Source: Fonticula alba
Taxonomy: Eukaryota; Opisthokonta; Rotosphaerida; Fonticulaceae
Reading direction: 5' to 3'
Assembly: GCF_000388065.1 (NCBI RefSeq)
Contig: NW_009242975.1
Location: 692,905-716,060, forward strand
Length of the DNA stretch: 23,156 nt
The notes beneath the pieces are model-generated. The model searched no databases, had not been told where the DNA came from, and worked only from the letters and a program-made list of their open reading frames with translations. The translations under genes and the position numbers were made by a program. The first letter of the stretch is position 1. Every line of letters starts with the position of its first letter. This document shows, in pieces, positions 1 through 10,965 of the stretch.

Positions 1-37
<37 letters not shown>

Positions 38-53
38 GAGAGAGAGAGAGAGT
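1..53. repeat. Poly-G run followed by a GA dinucleotide tract at the window edge
   Basis: The first 36 bases are all G and are followed by an alternating GA tract to about position 53. On the minus strand this reads as CT repeats followed by poly-C, which suits the polypyrimidine tract of the truncated uS15m intron that begins at 96. A homopolymer exactly at the edge may also mark a contig end where assembly failed. Confidence 0.8.
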
Positions 54-96
54 AGAGTCGAAGCATGGGTGCGCGCGCGAGCGGAAGATGGCGTAC

Positions 97-1023
97 TCTG
101 AGCCTCGGGAGAGCCGCTGTCCACGGGCGAGCGGCGCATGGCATCCATCGACCGGCGGATGTTGAACTTGTTGATCTCCGCCTGCGAGGCATTGGCCAGG
201 GAGAAGATCTTGCGCACGTCGGAGGAGAGGCCCTGGAACTGGAGCGGCGACAGGCCGTCCACATACTGGCAGCGGCGGCGGCGGCGGGGAGGACCAGGGC
301 ATGGAGAGAGTCAGAAAACCCGGGTGGCGATCGGGAAGGCGCGCCAGCGAGGAAGCAGGAAGCAGCAGCCCCCCATGGGTGCACAACAACGCACGGTGTT
401 CGGGTCGATCGAGGGCGGGGCACTGAGACGCGAGTCGTAAAGGCTGGTCTTGTTGATCTCCTCCTCTGCCCGCAGGGCGACCTCGATGGCCTCGGTGATA
501 TCCTCTGCCGGGATGTTCATGGTGTCGTTGCTGTAGGACAGGTTCATGCGGTTCACCTGGGAGATGATGTCGGAGAAGGCTGAGCGGGAGCGCGGCGAGA
601 GGGGCGAGGTCAGTATGCACATATGGCATGCGCATGGGCCCCAGCCCGACCGGGGACAAAGGCGACAAACAAGGAGAGACAGGGGAAGGACATACAGGGA
701 GTCGAGGCGGAGGTCGGCGAAGTGGCCGAGAAGACCGGCACCTCGGAGTCATACATGTACTTGGAGAAGTCGTTCAGGTTGCTCTGGCCATAGAACAGCT
801 GGTCGGTGTCGCTGGACTCGAAATCCAAGTCGGACCCCAGGGCCGCGCCCTTCTTGTTGGAGAAGGAGTCATTCGTGCGGTGGGGATTGTTCAACTGCCG
901 GAAGAAGTCGTAGTCCGAATCCGAGGAGGAGGGATGGCCAGCACCGCCGGACCGTTGCGAGACGGCCGGAACGGCGGTGCGAGAAAACTGCCGGGCGGCG
1001 ACACCGCCGAAGCGGGAGGCCAT
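97..1023 (-). CDS. MRPS15: Mitochondrial small-subunit ribosomal protein uS15m, 3' end missing
   Basis: Three exons are visible: complement(696..1023), complement(395..579) and complement(97..265). They join in frame at GTATGT, GTGCGT and GTACGC donors and give 227 residues. A fourth exon must lie beyond the left edge. The N-terminus (MASRFGGVAARQFSRT) is basic and hydroxylated without acids, like a mitochondrial presequence. A Ser/Asp-rich region follows. From about residue 192 come SLANASQAEIN and then SPVDSGSPEAQ (217-227), matching the region of uS15 before and at the DTGSPEVQ motif. The rest of the four-helix uS15 fold, which binds the small-subunit rRNA, would be in the missing exon. 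The roughly 170 residues before the core are longer than in bacterial S15 (about 89 aa in total), as is common for mitochondrial versions. The start at 1023 is the first Met in the coding-like part of the frame. The family call rests on the short motif region. Confidence 0.66.
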
Positions 1024-3041
1024 CGGGACCACGCGGGAGCTTTGACCAATAGAGGGGGGGGGAGAGGGGTGGAGGGGGGGGAAACCCCCAGGAGGCGAGG
1101 TCAGTGAGGAGCCCGGAACACAGGCACAAGGAGTGGCAGAGTCAACACGCCGCAAAGGGGCGACCCCGTACAGCATTCTTGTCACGGAGGGGGGCGGGAT
1201 CGGCGCTCAGGGGGGGGGGGGATGGTGGGGCGGGCCTGCAAGGAGCGTGTGCGCGCATGAGAAGATCACCGTCGAGGGGAAGAGCAAGAGGGCAGGCCGA
1301 GGTCAGGAGGAGGGTGATGGGGGGTGCCACAAATGAGGACGCCAGGTCGGCGCAGAGGAGGCGGGTGCAAAGGGGATGCAAAGCGGAGGAGGAGGAGGAT
1401 GGGAGAGGGGGCGAGAACAAGCGGGAGAGGGGGCGAGAACAAGCGAGAGAGGGAGGGAGAGAGGGAGGGGGAGGGTGGGGCGGAGGGGGGCGCGAACAGG
1501 AGGGGAGGAGGAGAGGCGATGCCACGTTGGTGATGAGACACTGGCAGGCGCTCGCGGTCGGGATGGCCCTTTCTCTTCCATCTTATCCGAGGCCGCTGGA
1601 GAGGGGGCCGCCAGCCATCTCGCGGGCGGACACCCGAAGCCTCAGGAAAGGACAGAGCACACGAGGCAGGCAACCATCGGGCCTCCACAGAAGGCAGGAG
1701 GCCATCGGTTCGCCGGGGCCGCTCCGGCCAATCAATCAACACGACCGGCGTCCCGCACCTTTTGTTTGGTGACTCCATTGCCGGGGCGCCCCCCCCCCCG
1801 GTAGCTTGCCTGGGACAGCCCGGAGGAGCACGCACGGGGGCGGATCCGCGAATTGTAGCATAGAATGGTGTTATGCGGCGGGCGCGCACGTTGTTCTTGT
1901 TTTGTAGATTGTTAGGGTATTCGTCTGGGCTATTCTGGCACCGGGGCAGCAGCACCGTCCCCCCGGCCGCCCTTGTTTCGGGGGGCGGGGAGGAGCCGGT
2001 GCCGGCCCTGGCCGGATACTGAAAGAGGGAAGGAACGGCCAGTCCGCAACAGCTTGCGCCCAGGGGGGGGGGGGGGGTAGGTTGTTTTCTAACCGGCCGC
2101 GCGCCCCTCCCTCCGCTCGGCCAAGCCCAAAATGCAGCGGCCTTCCCCCTGCATGTCCCTTCCCCCCCCCCCCCCGTACCAGGCATCCCAGCCTTCCGGC
2201 ATCGTTGTTTCGTGCGCCGGGACCTGGTGCCCGAAGGCGGGGGATTCCGGCCCGCCGGAAGGCCGGGCGGGGCCTGGGGGGCCTGGACGTGCAATATGCT
2301 GATGGAGCGGGCCCGCGAGAAAGGAATGTGCCGACGCCCTGGTCGGCATGAGCCGCCCAAATGGAAAGACCTAGATGCATATTACTGGGGCATGCTTGCC
2401 CCCGCCCCGCCCCCCCCCCTGGATAAATGGAGACCCCGGGGCCCTTACCCTTGGTCTCCGGCTACCTGTTCGGTTCTACTTGCGCGCGAGCGCGCGCGTG
2501 TTTGTCGTGTGTCTGTGTGTGCCCCCCCCCCCCCCCCCGGGCGGGGCCTTGCCCTGCTTTTGTCTGCGTGCGGTTATTTTCCCCGACGCGTGTGGCGGCC
2601 CCATGCGGATTGGTGTAGATCCGCACCCATTGCCGGCGGCCTCTCGGAGAGGCGGGGGCGGACAACGACAGGGGGGGGGGGGGGATGGCCTTTGGCCAAA
2701 CAGGCCTCTCCCCGAGGGAGCCCTGTGATCGCTCTTCGCGGTTGGCTGCTCCTGCTGCTTCCGCCCCTGTTGCCGTTCCCCCGGTCTTGCCCTGAATGCA
2801 CCACCCGCCTGGCCGCCCGGGGCGGGGCGGGCTGCGGGGGCGGGCGTTTTATCGGCCCCCAGCCCAATGAGCGCGTCGCTGCCCCGTGCGCCCAAGTCAA
2901 AGACGCCGCTTGCCACGCCCCCCTGTGCCTGCTGCCACTTTCTCCCCCCCCTCCTCCTCCTCCCTCCCCCTTTCGCCGCCTGATTCACTCCTCGCCGGTC
3001 GGTGATCTGCCCCCCCCCTCCCCCTCGACCCCACCTCCAAG
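1024..3041. other. Divergent intergenic region between uS15m and CCT8
   Basis: About 2 kb separate the two divergent start codons, so both promoters should lie here. I see purine-rich low-complexity sequence at 1040-1510, G and C homopolymers (around 2060-2077, 2161-2175 and 2521-2538), a less GC-rich patch at 1850-1935 and a CCAAT at about 2871. Open frames run across it on several strands, but they lack coding codon bias and recognisable domains. Confidence 0.6.
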
Positions 3042-5596
3042 ATGGCGATGCGTATCCCCAAGTCCGGCCTGTCCGAGCTCCTCAAGGATGGCTACAAGGT
3101 GCGCGAGCCTGCCGGCTTGCTTCGCCCCTCTTGCCTGTGCTTCTCGCGTGTTGCTGACCTGCATCTGCCCCGCCCCCTCCTCACAGCACCACCAGGGCCT
3201 TGAGGAGGCCGTCCTGCGCAACATCCGCGCTTGCCGTGAGCTTTCTGCCGTTACCCGCACCTCTCTCGGTCCCAACGGTCCGTGGCCTCTTGCCTGCCCT
3301 CTGCTCCCTGCCTCGGCCCTCCGCACGCCTGTCGCCGCAGGAACTGACGCTGTCCTCCCCCTCTGTCTACATTGCTGGAAATTCCAACCACCCGCACGCA
3401 CATGCACACACACACAGGCAAGAACAAGCTGATTGTCAACAACCTCGAGAAGCTGTTCATCACCAACGACGCCGCCACCATCATTCAGGAGATGGACGTC
3501 ATCCACCCGGCTGCCAAGCTGATCGTCATGGCCACCGAGCAGCAGCGCAAGGAGGTTGGCGATGGCTCCAACCTGGTGTGCGTCCTGGCCGGCGAGTTCC
3601 TCAACCAGGCCGACGAGCTCCTCCGCATGGGCCTCCATGCCACCGACATCACCGAGGCCTACAGCCGTGCCTCCAAGAAGGCGCTCGAGCTGCTGGAGAG
3701 TGCGTGCCCCGCTCCCTCTTTCGCCCCTACCCGCCGTCTCCCCTCGGCCATCGCGGGGGCCTCCCACGCCTCCATGGTCTGCCCCCTTGCGCGCCTCCCT
3801 GGCTGACAATGATCTTCCCCCCTGCGGCGACCGGCCCTGCTCCAAACTCAACGTCCAGCCCTCGTTGTCAAGAAGGACATCGATGTCACCGATCGCGATG
3901 GCCTGATCGCCGCCGTTAAGTCCTCCATCAGCAGCAAGCAGGTATGACAGCCCGGTCCCCCTCGGCCCTCCCCATCCACACATACGCCCCGGGGGCCTCC
4001 CGGTGAGAGAAGCCAGTGGTCCAGCCGCGGCTCCCATATGCTAACCACAAGCACTCCCCGTCCGTCCGCCCGCCCGCCCGCCCGCCCGATGTGCCTGGTC
4101 CTGGCGACGCCGCCCGCGCGCATTCCAGTATGGCAACGAGGACTTCCTCAGCGCCCTTGTTGTGGACGCCTGCATGGCGGTCCTCCCCAAGGTCCCGGCC
4201 AACTTCAACGTGGACAATGTCCGCACCATCAAGATCATGGGCAGCTCGCTGAACAACAGCACCTTCGTTCGCGGCATGGTCATCGACCGCCAGCCGGATA
4301 GCACCATCAAGAAGGCCACCAATGCCAAGGTTGCCGTGTTCACCTGCCCGCTGGACATCTCCCGCACCGAGACCAAGGGCACCGTGCTGATCCACAACTC
4401 GGAGGATCTGATGAAGTTCTCCCGCGACGAGGAGGCCCAGCTGGAGGGCGCCATCAAGGAGATCGCCGACGCCGGCATCAAGGTCCTGGTCACCGGGTCC
4501 AGCATCGGCGAGCTCGCCCTGCACTACATCAACCGGTACAACCTGATCGCCGTCAAGGTTCTGTCCAAGTTCGACCTGCGCCGCCTGTGCCGCTCCGTCG
4601 GCGCGGTGGCCCTGTCCCGCCTGGTGCGCGCCCTCTTTTTTCTTTTCTTTTTCTCCCTCTCCGCGCGGATCAGCGGGGGCCCCCCCGCTTCGCTGTGCCG
4701 CCTTCCTGCCTGTCTGCCATCGCGCTGTGTGCTCCGCTCGCGGGAGGGACCCCTTCGCTGACTCGCCTGGCCTCGCCCTCTCTTTCGTCTGCGCCCCTCC
4801 CCCCGCCCCAGGGTGCCCCCACTGTCGATGAGGCTGGCCACTGCGATGTCGTCGAGACCATCGAGATCGGCTCCGACCGCGTGACTGTCTTCCGCCAGAA
4901 CGACTCGGGCTCCGCCCTGTCCACCATCGTCATTCGTGGCTCCACCCGCAACTACATGGACGATGTCGAGCGCTCCCTCAACGACGCCATCAACACCTTC
5001 CGGACCATCGTTCGCGACCCGCGCCTCCTCCCTGGTGCCGGTGCCACCGAGATGGAGCTGTCCCGCCTGCTGGGCGAGCTGGGCGACACCATCCCCGGTG
5101 TCGAGCAGTACGGTGTCAAGCAGTTCGCCGAGGCCTTCGAGGTCATCCCCCGCACCCTGGCCGACAATGCCGGTCTGGATGTGCGTCCTTCCCGGCCAGC
5201 ACCGCGTGCCGCCCCTCCCGCTCCCCTGCCTTCCTCCGACCCCTTTCATTGACCCTGCGCCACGCTCTAACTCGCCTGCCCGCCCGCCCGCCCGCCCCTC
5301 TTGTGCTGCCTCCCGTCCTGTGCCCGCCGCGCTCCTAGGCCACCGTCATCCTGGCCAAGCTCGGCGCCGCCCACCGCAAGGGCGAGTCCTCCGCCGGTGT
5401 GGACATCGAGACCGAGGATGCCTCCCTCCTGGATGCCACCGCTGCCAACATCTTCGACACCTTCTCCAGCAAGTACTGGGCCATCAAGTATGCCGCCGAT
5501 GTGGCCATGACCGTGCTCAAGGTTGACCAGATCATCATGAGCAAGCCGGCCGGCGGTCCCAAGCCCCGCGAGAACGGCAACTGGGACGAGGACTAA
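3042..5596 (+). CDS. CCT8: T-complex protein 1 subunit theta (CCT8)
   Basis: Seven exons (3042..3098, 3187..3277, 3418..3699, 3859..3941, 4129..4623, 4812..5180, 5339..5596) splice in frame at GT/AG sites and encode 544 residues; human CCT8 has 548. The product is one of eight paralogous subunits of the cytosolic TRiC/CCT chaperonin, which folds actin, tubulin and WD-repeat proteins using ATP. Visible group II chaperonin motifs are the phosphate loop (TSLGPNGKNK, about residues 44-53), TNDAAT (65-70), GDGSN (97-101), RGSTRNYMDD in the apical-to-intermediate return region (378-387), PGAGATE (410-416) and the C-terminal VDQIIMSKPAGGPKP characteristic of the theta subunit. The family usually reads GGGATE where this protein has GAGATE. 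The start is the first ATG (A at -3, G at +4) and gives the expected theta N-terminus. Introns are 81-188 nt. Identification is certain. Confidence 0.97.
4064..4088. repeat. CCCG tetranucleotide repeat in CCT8 intron 4
   Basis: Tandem CCCG/CCGT units lie in the fourth CCT8 intron, just upstream of its 3' splice site. They may serve as part of the C-rich tract. Confidence 0.7.
5278..5297. repeat. CCCG tetranucleotide repeat in CCT8 intron 6
   Basis: A second CCCG array lies in the sixth CCT8 intron, about 40 nt before the CTCCTAG acceptor. The same unit therefore occurs in two introns of one gene. Confidence 0.7.
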
Positions 5597-6527
5597 TCCG
5601 CATGTGCCTGAGTGCGCATGCGCTCACGTCTCCTCTTCCTCCCCCCCCCCTGCCTGCAGCGCCTGTCCCCTCGCCCTCCTCCCTGCTCCTCCCCTTCCCC
5701 CTTGGGCGCAAGTTCATGCGCGCGCATGCCTCTCTCCGGGGCTTGCGCGCCTGAAATGTGCACTCCCTTGTTGGCGTGTGACTCCCCTCCTCCTGGGCCG
5801 GAACGCGGGGGGGAATGGGGAGGCAGGCGTCATGGGCAGGGCCCGCAGGCGTGTCCAGTGTTTCCACCCTGCGTGCCCACGCCTTCCCCCTTTTCCCCTC
5901 TCTGTTCCTTGTGCACTATCCCCCTCCCAAATAGACCTGATCTCTTGTCTTTCCTCACCTCTCTCCCTGGGGCTTGGGGCCCCTCCCCCAAAATGCGCGC
6001 GCACACATGCACGGGGATCCCCCGACTGGTGGGAGGACAGAAGAGGACTGAAGTGAGGAGAGGAGGGACATGGCGTGTCCCGTGCTGCGCGCACACTGCG
6101 GCCTCTAGATGTATATTCGCGGGGGGGGGGGGGGAGGGGGAGGGAGGGGGGCCGGGCAAAACCCCACCCGCGCCCGGCGCGCGGCACGCGATGTACCGCC
6201 ATGGCGCGCACAGACACGCACTCAAAGGAGGAGGAGGAGGATGGTCGCACAAGGTCGGCCCTCGCAGCCACCCTCTTTGCTTGCTTGCCGCCCCCGACTC
6301 CGGCCACCGGCGCTGAGCAGACTTTGCCAGCGCGTTCACGCAGTACAGGCGGGAGAGGGCGGCCGGGGTCGGGGCCGGGGCCGGGGCAAGAGGAGAAAAG
6401 ACAAGCCTCATATGCACATATGCAGGCCAGCTGCATGAGAGACGCATACGGAAATAGGGAGAGGGAGAGGGAGAGGGAGAGAGAAACAAGGGAGCCGGAG
6501 CTTGGCAGAGAAGGAGGGCGGGGGCCA
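5597..6527. other. Convergent intergenic region between CCT8 and the p22phox gene
   Basis: Both flanking genes end into this 930-bp gap. It holds C-rich sequence after the CCT8 stop, a poly-G run at about 6121-6135, GGGGCC-like repeats at 6361-6387 and a GAGAGG repeat at 6458-6483. I found no perfect AATAAA for either gene and no gene between them. Confidence 0.6.
6361..6483. repeat. GGGGCC-like and GAGAGG short tandem repeats
   Basis: Positions 6361-6387 carry imperfect GGGGCC units. Positions 6458-6483 carry GAGAGG units. Both lie in the probable 3' UTR of the minus-strand p22phox gene. Confidence 0.65.
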
Positions 6528-7693
6528 CTAGTTGAGGTCGTAATACTCGCAAGTGACCGGGTTGTACATCTGCTCGCGCGTCGGGTCGTAGTAGTGCTGC
6601 AGGGCCGACACGTAGTATGTCCCGGAGTCGGTGTCGTAATCGTCGCCGGTGACTTCGTAGTCGCGACCGCGGATGGTGATGGTGTACACCTCGCCGGCGA
6701 TGGACACCACGCGGGGGGCAATCCTGGCCGTGCGCGCGCGATACTCCACCCCGGTGGGCTCCTTGTCCAACGGGCTCAGGGCCACGGATGGCAGATCCGG
6801 CGACATGCCGGCCGCCGAGGACTGCGGAGTGGCGGCGGCCGTGCTCGGCGCGGAGGTCTGGCTCCGGCGGCTGCTGCTGCCGGCGGCCGACTCCCGGTCA
6901 GCAGTGGCCTTGGCGGCGCCGCTACGCAGGGCCGGCCGGCCGCCTGGAGGGGTCCACGCCTCGCCACGGAAGGCCGAATAGAAGTAGATTACCGAAGCCG
7001 AGAGCATGAAGAGGGCCCCGGCAAAGGTGGGGGCCAGGGCAAAGCCAGGGGCGGCGAACCTGTGGCCGAGGCACACACCCCGGGAGCGAGGCATGTGAGT
7101 GGCGGCCTGCGAGGCGGAGGGCGGAACACCCCCGGGGGAATGGGCACAGGAGGAAACAGGCCAGAGTGGAGGAGGAGGAGGAGGAACGCACAGGAAGTAG
7201 ATGGCTGCCCGGACGAAGAGGTTGTGCGAGAAGAAGCCGAGGTGTTGCACTCCAGGGAAGGGGTACTCCAGAAGGGCGGTGAAGACACCGGCCGCGCTGA
7301 TGAACACAAGGAAGAGGTCAGTGGGGGGATGAACAAAAAAAAGGGGAGACCGCAGACCGGTGCCACGCCATCAGGTCCGCACATGCAGAATGCGGCGATC
7401 TGCCAGAGAGGATAGAACATGCCGAAGATGCCATTGGCCATGTAGACTGCGGCCGGAGCATCCAAAGCCACCGGTACACATGCATGGCGCTCGGGGGGGG
7501 GGGGGGGGTTGAGGCAGTCCGAGAGCAAGGGGGAGGGCGAGCATTGTCAGCCTCTGGCACGGAGGATGGCGAGATCTGGCGCTTGGGCGGGGAAACTCCC
7601 CCCGGCAAGGGGGAGGTGGGTCGTACAGCCAGCAGCGCCGAGGCCGGCATAGCGGCCCCAGACGTGAAAGAAGATCCGCCGCACCTGGGACAT
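6528..7693 (-). CDS. CYBA: Cytochrome b-245 light chain homologue (p22phox / NoxD), NADPH oxidase membrane subunit
   Basis: Four exons, complement(7627..7693), (7383..7446), (7192..7296) and (6528..7059), join in frame and give 255 residues. p22phox is the membrane partner that stabilises NOX-type NADPH oxidases producing superoxide. The membrane domain fits the family: a hydrophobic segment at about 15-37, AGVFTALLEYP (46-56; human AGVFVCLLEYP), NLFVRA (69-74; human NYYVRA, whose Arg is the chronic-granulomatous-disease residue R90), a further hydrophobic segment at 85-107, then RGEAWTP (110-116; human RGEQWTP). The loop after LLEYP is shorter than in human, as in fungal NoxD. Human His94 corresponds to Tyr77. 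After residue 117 comes a low-complexity Ala/Ser region and an acidic, Tyr-rich tail (about 218-255) with YYDPTREQMYNP and EYYD, resembling OCRE-type aromatic repeats; I see no p47phox-binding PPPRP motif. Splice donors are GTACGA, GTGCGG and GTGCGT. No NOX gene is in the window. Confidence 0.82.
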
Positions 7694-9952
7694 GGTGGAG
7701 TGTGGCAGCAACAGGGGTGGAGGCAGGGGAGGCGAGGGGGGCGGGCGAGGGGGAGAAGGAGAGAATGTGTCACACGCAGCGGCGGGGAGGGCGAGGACTG
7801 TGGAGGCGCTTCCCTGCGCGGGCCAAGCGGAAGCGCGCCCGAGATCGACCCCTGAAATGTGCCCAGCACGAAGGCAGCACAGGACCAGGGACCCCCCCGC
7901 GAAGGAGTCGCTCGCCCGGCAGAGGGGGCGAGCAGGCAGGCCCTGCAAGGGAGACCCCAACCGCCGACCGGCCCCTGCGGAGCCGGGGGACATATGAGAG
8001 ACCCCCGCGCGTCCATCCCGGCTCGGTACCCCTCCCTCCCGCACCTCGCCGGGGCGGCCGGCCGGCCGGCCGGCCAGGACGGGGAAACATTGATCAGGGG
8101 AAGCTCCTTCAGTCGGGGGGGGGGCGGGGGAGGAGGGCGGGGGGCCGGACATGGGGCCCGCGGTGGGGTCCATGGGTAGCTGCCCGGCGCCGGTGCCCTC
8201 GTTCCCTGCTCCAGCCGCAGGGGGAGGACGGCCGGCTGGGGCGCCAGGTGCGACGTACGCACGCCGAGCGGCCGGCGGGGGGAGGGACGCATTGGGACAA
8301 CGAACAGCCCCCCCCCCCCCGGCCGGACCCACGGACAAGGCATGGGGGCGCCGAGACACCGGAGCCGGAGGTGGTCCGATTTTTGGGTGATGGGGGCCGC
8401 AGGCACCGCCCAGACGCCCCAGCATGCCGGGGCCGGGGGATGGAGCCCGGCACTATTGGGCCGCGGACTTGCCGGCCGGAGGGGCGCCGTGCGGGCAGGA
8501 GTGCGCGGCCGCCAAGGATGCCGCCCCCGCGGCTGCTGCCCGGGGGGGGGGGGGGGGCGGCCAGACGCACAGGAAGCGCCCCGCAGGCGAGGACAGCGCC
8601 GCCGACCGAGCCATCAGCCGATTAATAGGATGGCAGCACGGCTGGCCGGGAGAGGCGAGGTCCGCTGTTGGGGTTGGCCACTCTCGGCGGCTTCTCTCGG
8701 CGTAGGCCCTCGCCACCCGGATGGGGACCGAAGGCAAGAGCGGCCCAATGCGCGCCAGCGTGGACGATCCCCGGAAAGACCCCGCGCAAAGGGCAGGCAG
8801 CCCCCCGGCCCGGCGAAACAGCTGGGCCCTTCGTGGAAAGTACTTTGAACCGAATTAATATACCCCCCACTCGCCCGCCCTCAGTCCGCGCCGCCCGAGG
8901 CGGCGTGCTCCCAGGCGTCGGGCCGGCGCATTTCGGCTGCTTCCAAAAGGCACGAAAACGGGGGGGGGGGGGGGACATCGGGGGAGACACAAGCTGGCGG
9001 GCAGCCCTGCGGGAGCCTGGTTTTGTTGCGGATACGCCCCCCGCGGAAAGCGCGCTCTCTCGGCCAGGGCCATAAACAAAGGGGCCCCGGGCGCACGCGC
9101 CCTCCCGGGAGGCGGATATGAAGTTCTCTATTTTTGCCACCCACGACACAATGTAAATGATACAGGCTGGCCTCACAGCGGACCGTCGGCGGGGGGGTGG
9201 TGTCCATGCCCGAGTCCTGAAATATTGTGGCAATAATAAATGGGCAGTTTCCGCGGCCACTGGGCCGGCCTCTCGCCCAAGGAGAAAGCACCCGGCCGCC
9301 CCGCCCATATCCCCTGGCGGCCAAGCCCATGTTGGGACCCGGGAGGGGGAGCCCGAGGGCCGGTAGCACACGGGGTGCCCGCCGCCGCGGCGCTTCGCCG
9401 CCCCGCACCGTCCGTCCAGCTTGTTGCACCGGGGCCAGGCCAGCCCTCCTCTCCGGGGCCGGCGCCGGGGGGGGGGGGGGGGGGAAGGAGAAAAATGGAC
9501 CCCGGGCACGGGGCATCCCCGGAGGCTGGGCAGGGGGAGAAGGATGAGGGAATGCCCACTAAAACGGCCGGAGAGTAAGAGGACCGCGCCTCATGCGCGA
9601 ATACCGAACGCCGTCACGGGAAGGGGCAATGTAAACCAGCCCCACGCCCGGCCCCAACTGTCCGGCCCCCCCCCCCTCCTTCGAGGGGGCGACCCGCGGC
9701 GCAGGAATGCCACCCATGCCCGTGATATCTCGCATGCACACCCTGATCCAAATATCCCATATCCAGGTGCTCAGTTAACAGCATTGCCATCTAGGGCCAC
9801 ATCCGGCCGGCAACCCTCCGAAGCAGGGCTCCAGACATGCATGCCCTGCCGGGAAGAATGAGCGCGCCAATGGCCGGGCATCCAAGGGGAGGGTGTGAAT
9901 TTTTGGAGTGGGGAACGAAGATAAATGGCTTTCTCCGGGTTGAGTTGTCACA
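7694..9952. other. Long GC-rich intergenic region upstream of the p22phox gene
   Basis: This region is low in complexity, with poly-G runs near 8541-8557, 8961-8973 and 9467-9484 and a CCGG tandem repeat at 8057-8078. One less GC-rich island (9113-9245) ends with a plus-strand AATAAA at 9235-9240. The many overlapping open frames show no domain, no splice-supported extension and no consistent codon bias, so I call no gene. Confidence 0.55.
8057..8078. repeat. CCGG tandem repeat
   Basis: About five consecutive GGCC/CCGG units, self-complementary and able to form a hairpin. No gene is associated with it. Confidence 0.7.
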
Positions 9953-10025
9953 GGGGGCGTAGCTCAAATGGTAGAGCGGCCGCTTAGCATGCGGCAGGCA
10001 GGGGGATCGATACCCTCCGCCTCCA
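9953..10025 (+). tRNA. tRNA-Ala (anticodon AGC)
   Basis: A 73-nt cloverleaf without an intron. The acceptor stem GGGGGCG (9953-9959) pairs with CGCCTCC (10018-10024) and includes the G3:U70 pair that specifies alanine; the discriminator is A (10025). The D arm is GCTC/GAGC (9962-9965, 9974-9977). The anticodon arm is GCCGC/GCGGC around loop TTAGCAT, with AGC at 9986-9988. The T arm is GGGGG/CCCTC (10001-10005, 10013-10017) with loop ATCGATA, as in several eukaryotic tRNA-Ala genes. The internal promoter boxes are A box TAGCTCAAATGG (9960-9971) and B box GGATCGATACC (10004-10014). CCA is not encoded. Confidence 0.97.
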
Positions 10026-10027
10026 TG

Positions 10028-10032
10028 TTTTT
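10028..10032 (+). terminator. RNA polymerase III T-tract terminator
   Basis: Five T residues begin 3 nt after the tRNA-Ala discriminator base. This is the normal position for a pol III terminator. Confidence 0.85.
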
Positions 10033-10259
10033 GCCCTTCTCGCGGCCACACTGACCCCCCATGCATGCATCCTCGGTGACGGCCCGCCCCCCCTCTCTCG
10101 AGGCCCGGTCTCACACCGAGCTACGGGTGCGGGGGGGGACGGGACCAGGCCAATGGGGGGCGGCATACATCCATGGCATTTGTTTGGTGTCGTGTGGCAG
10201 TACAGGGGACGGGAAGTCGCTTGCGGGCTTTTGCAGGCCCGGCAGCCGGGGGTCTCCCC

Positions 10260-10934
10260 TCAGCCCAAGGCGATGAGCGCCAGCAACACGGCCAGCAGCG
10301 ATGCGTAGACGGCCCCCGCCGGGGGGCTGGCCCGGGGGAGGTGGCTGGCGGCATTTGGCCGAGAAGGCCCCCGGTGCATGGCATCGCTCCGGCGTCCGCG
10401 CCAGTCCCCTCCGCCCCGCATGTACGACCCGCCGATGCGGTCGCATTTGAGCTCGGCATCGTCCGACGGCAGGAGGGCCGCGTAGGAGGCTGGCGCCGTG
10501 CGAATGCAGTGTCGAACATATCCGGCCAGCGCCTCGCCACACAGGCGCGGGTACTTGGAGGGGACAATGCACCGGGTCTCATCGCGGAAGGCCTCGAAGC
10601 AGGGCCGCGAGCATTGGAGCGCCGCCCGGCGGAGGGCCTGCTGGGCTGCGGTGCGGAGGAGCTCATCGGCCGAGGGGCCCACCCCGCCGCCGCCGGCGAC
10701 CGATCTCGGCGGGATAACCGGGGCCTGGGCACGGGCGCCGCAATCCTGGTCCAGCGTGCGCCGCCGGGCAAGGGTGGCCGTGTGACTGCAGTCGAGACCG
10801 GAGCCGCCAAAGTCCGCGGGGTCCTGCCAGGTTGCCTCGCCGTTGCCGGCCCGGGGGCCATGTGCCGGGGGATCGGCCGGGGCAAACTGCCGGCCGGGGG
10901 GACTCCCACTGGTGGGGTCGAGTGGCGGCGACGA

Positions 10935-10965
<31 letters not shown>

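Noticed and set aside
1104-1772. Overlapping open frames in the purine-rich tract between uS15m and CCT8
   Set aside because: Low-complexity Arg/Gly/Glu-rich translations on one strand and Pro/Ser-rich on the other are expected from GA-rich DNA. There is no domain or splice support.
2212-3432. A long plus-strand open frame across the CCT8 5' region
   Set aside because: It reads through the CCT8 introns and is out of frame with exon 1. The upstream part is low-complexity GC-rich sequence.
4059-4090. The CCCG array in the CCT8 intron as a possible CRISPR-like repeat
   Set aside because: It is a simple tetranucleotide microsatellite with no spacers, inside a eukaryotic intron.
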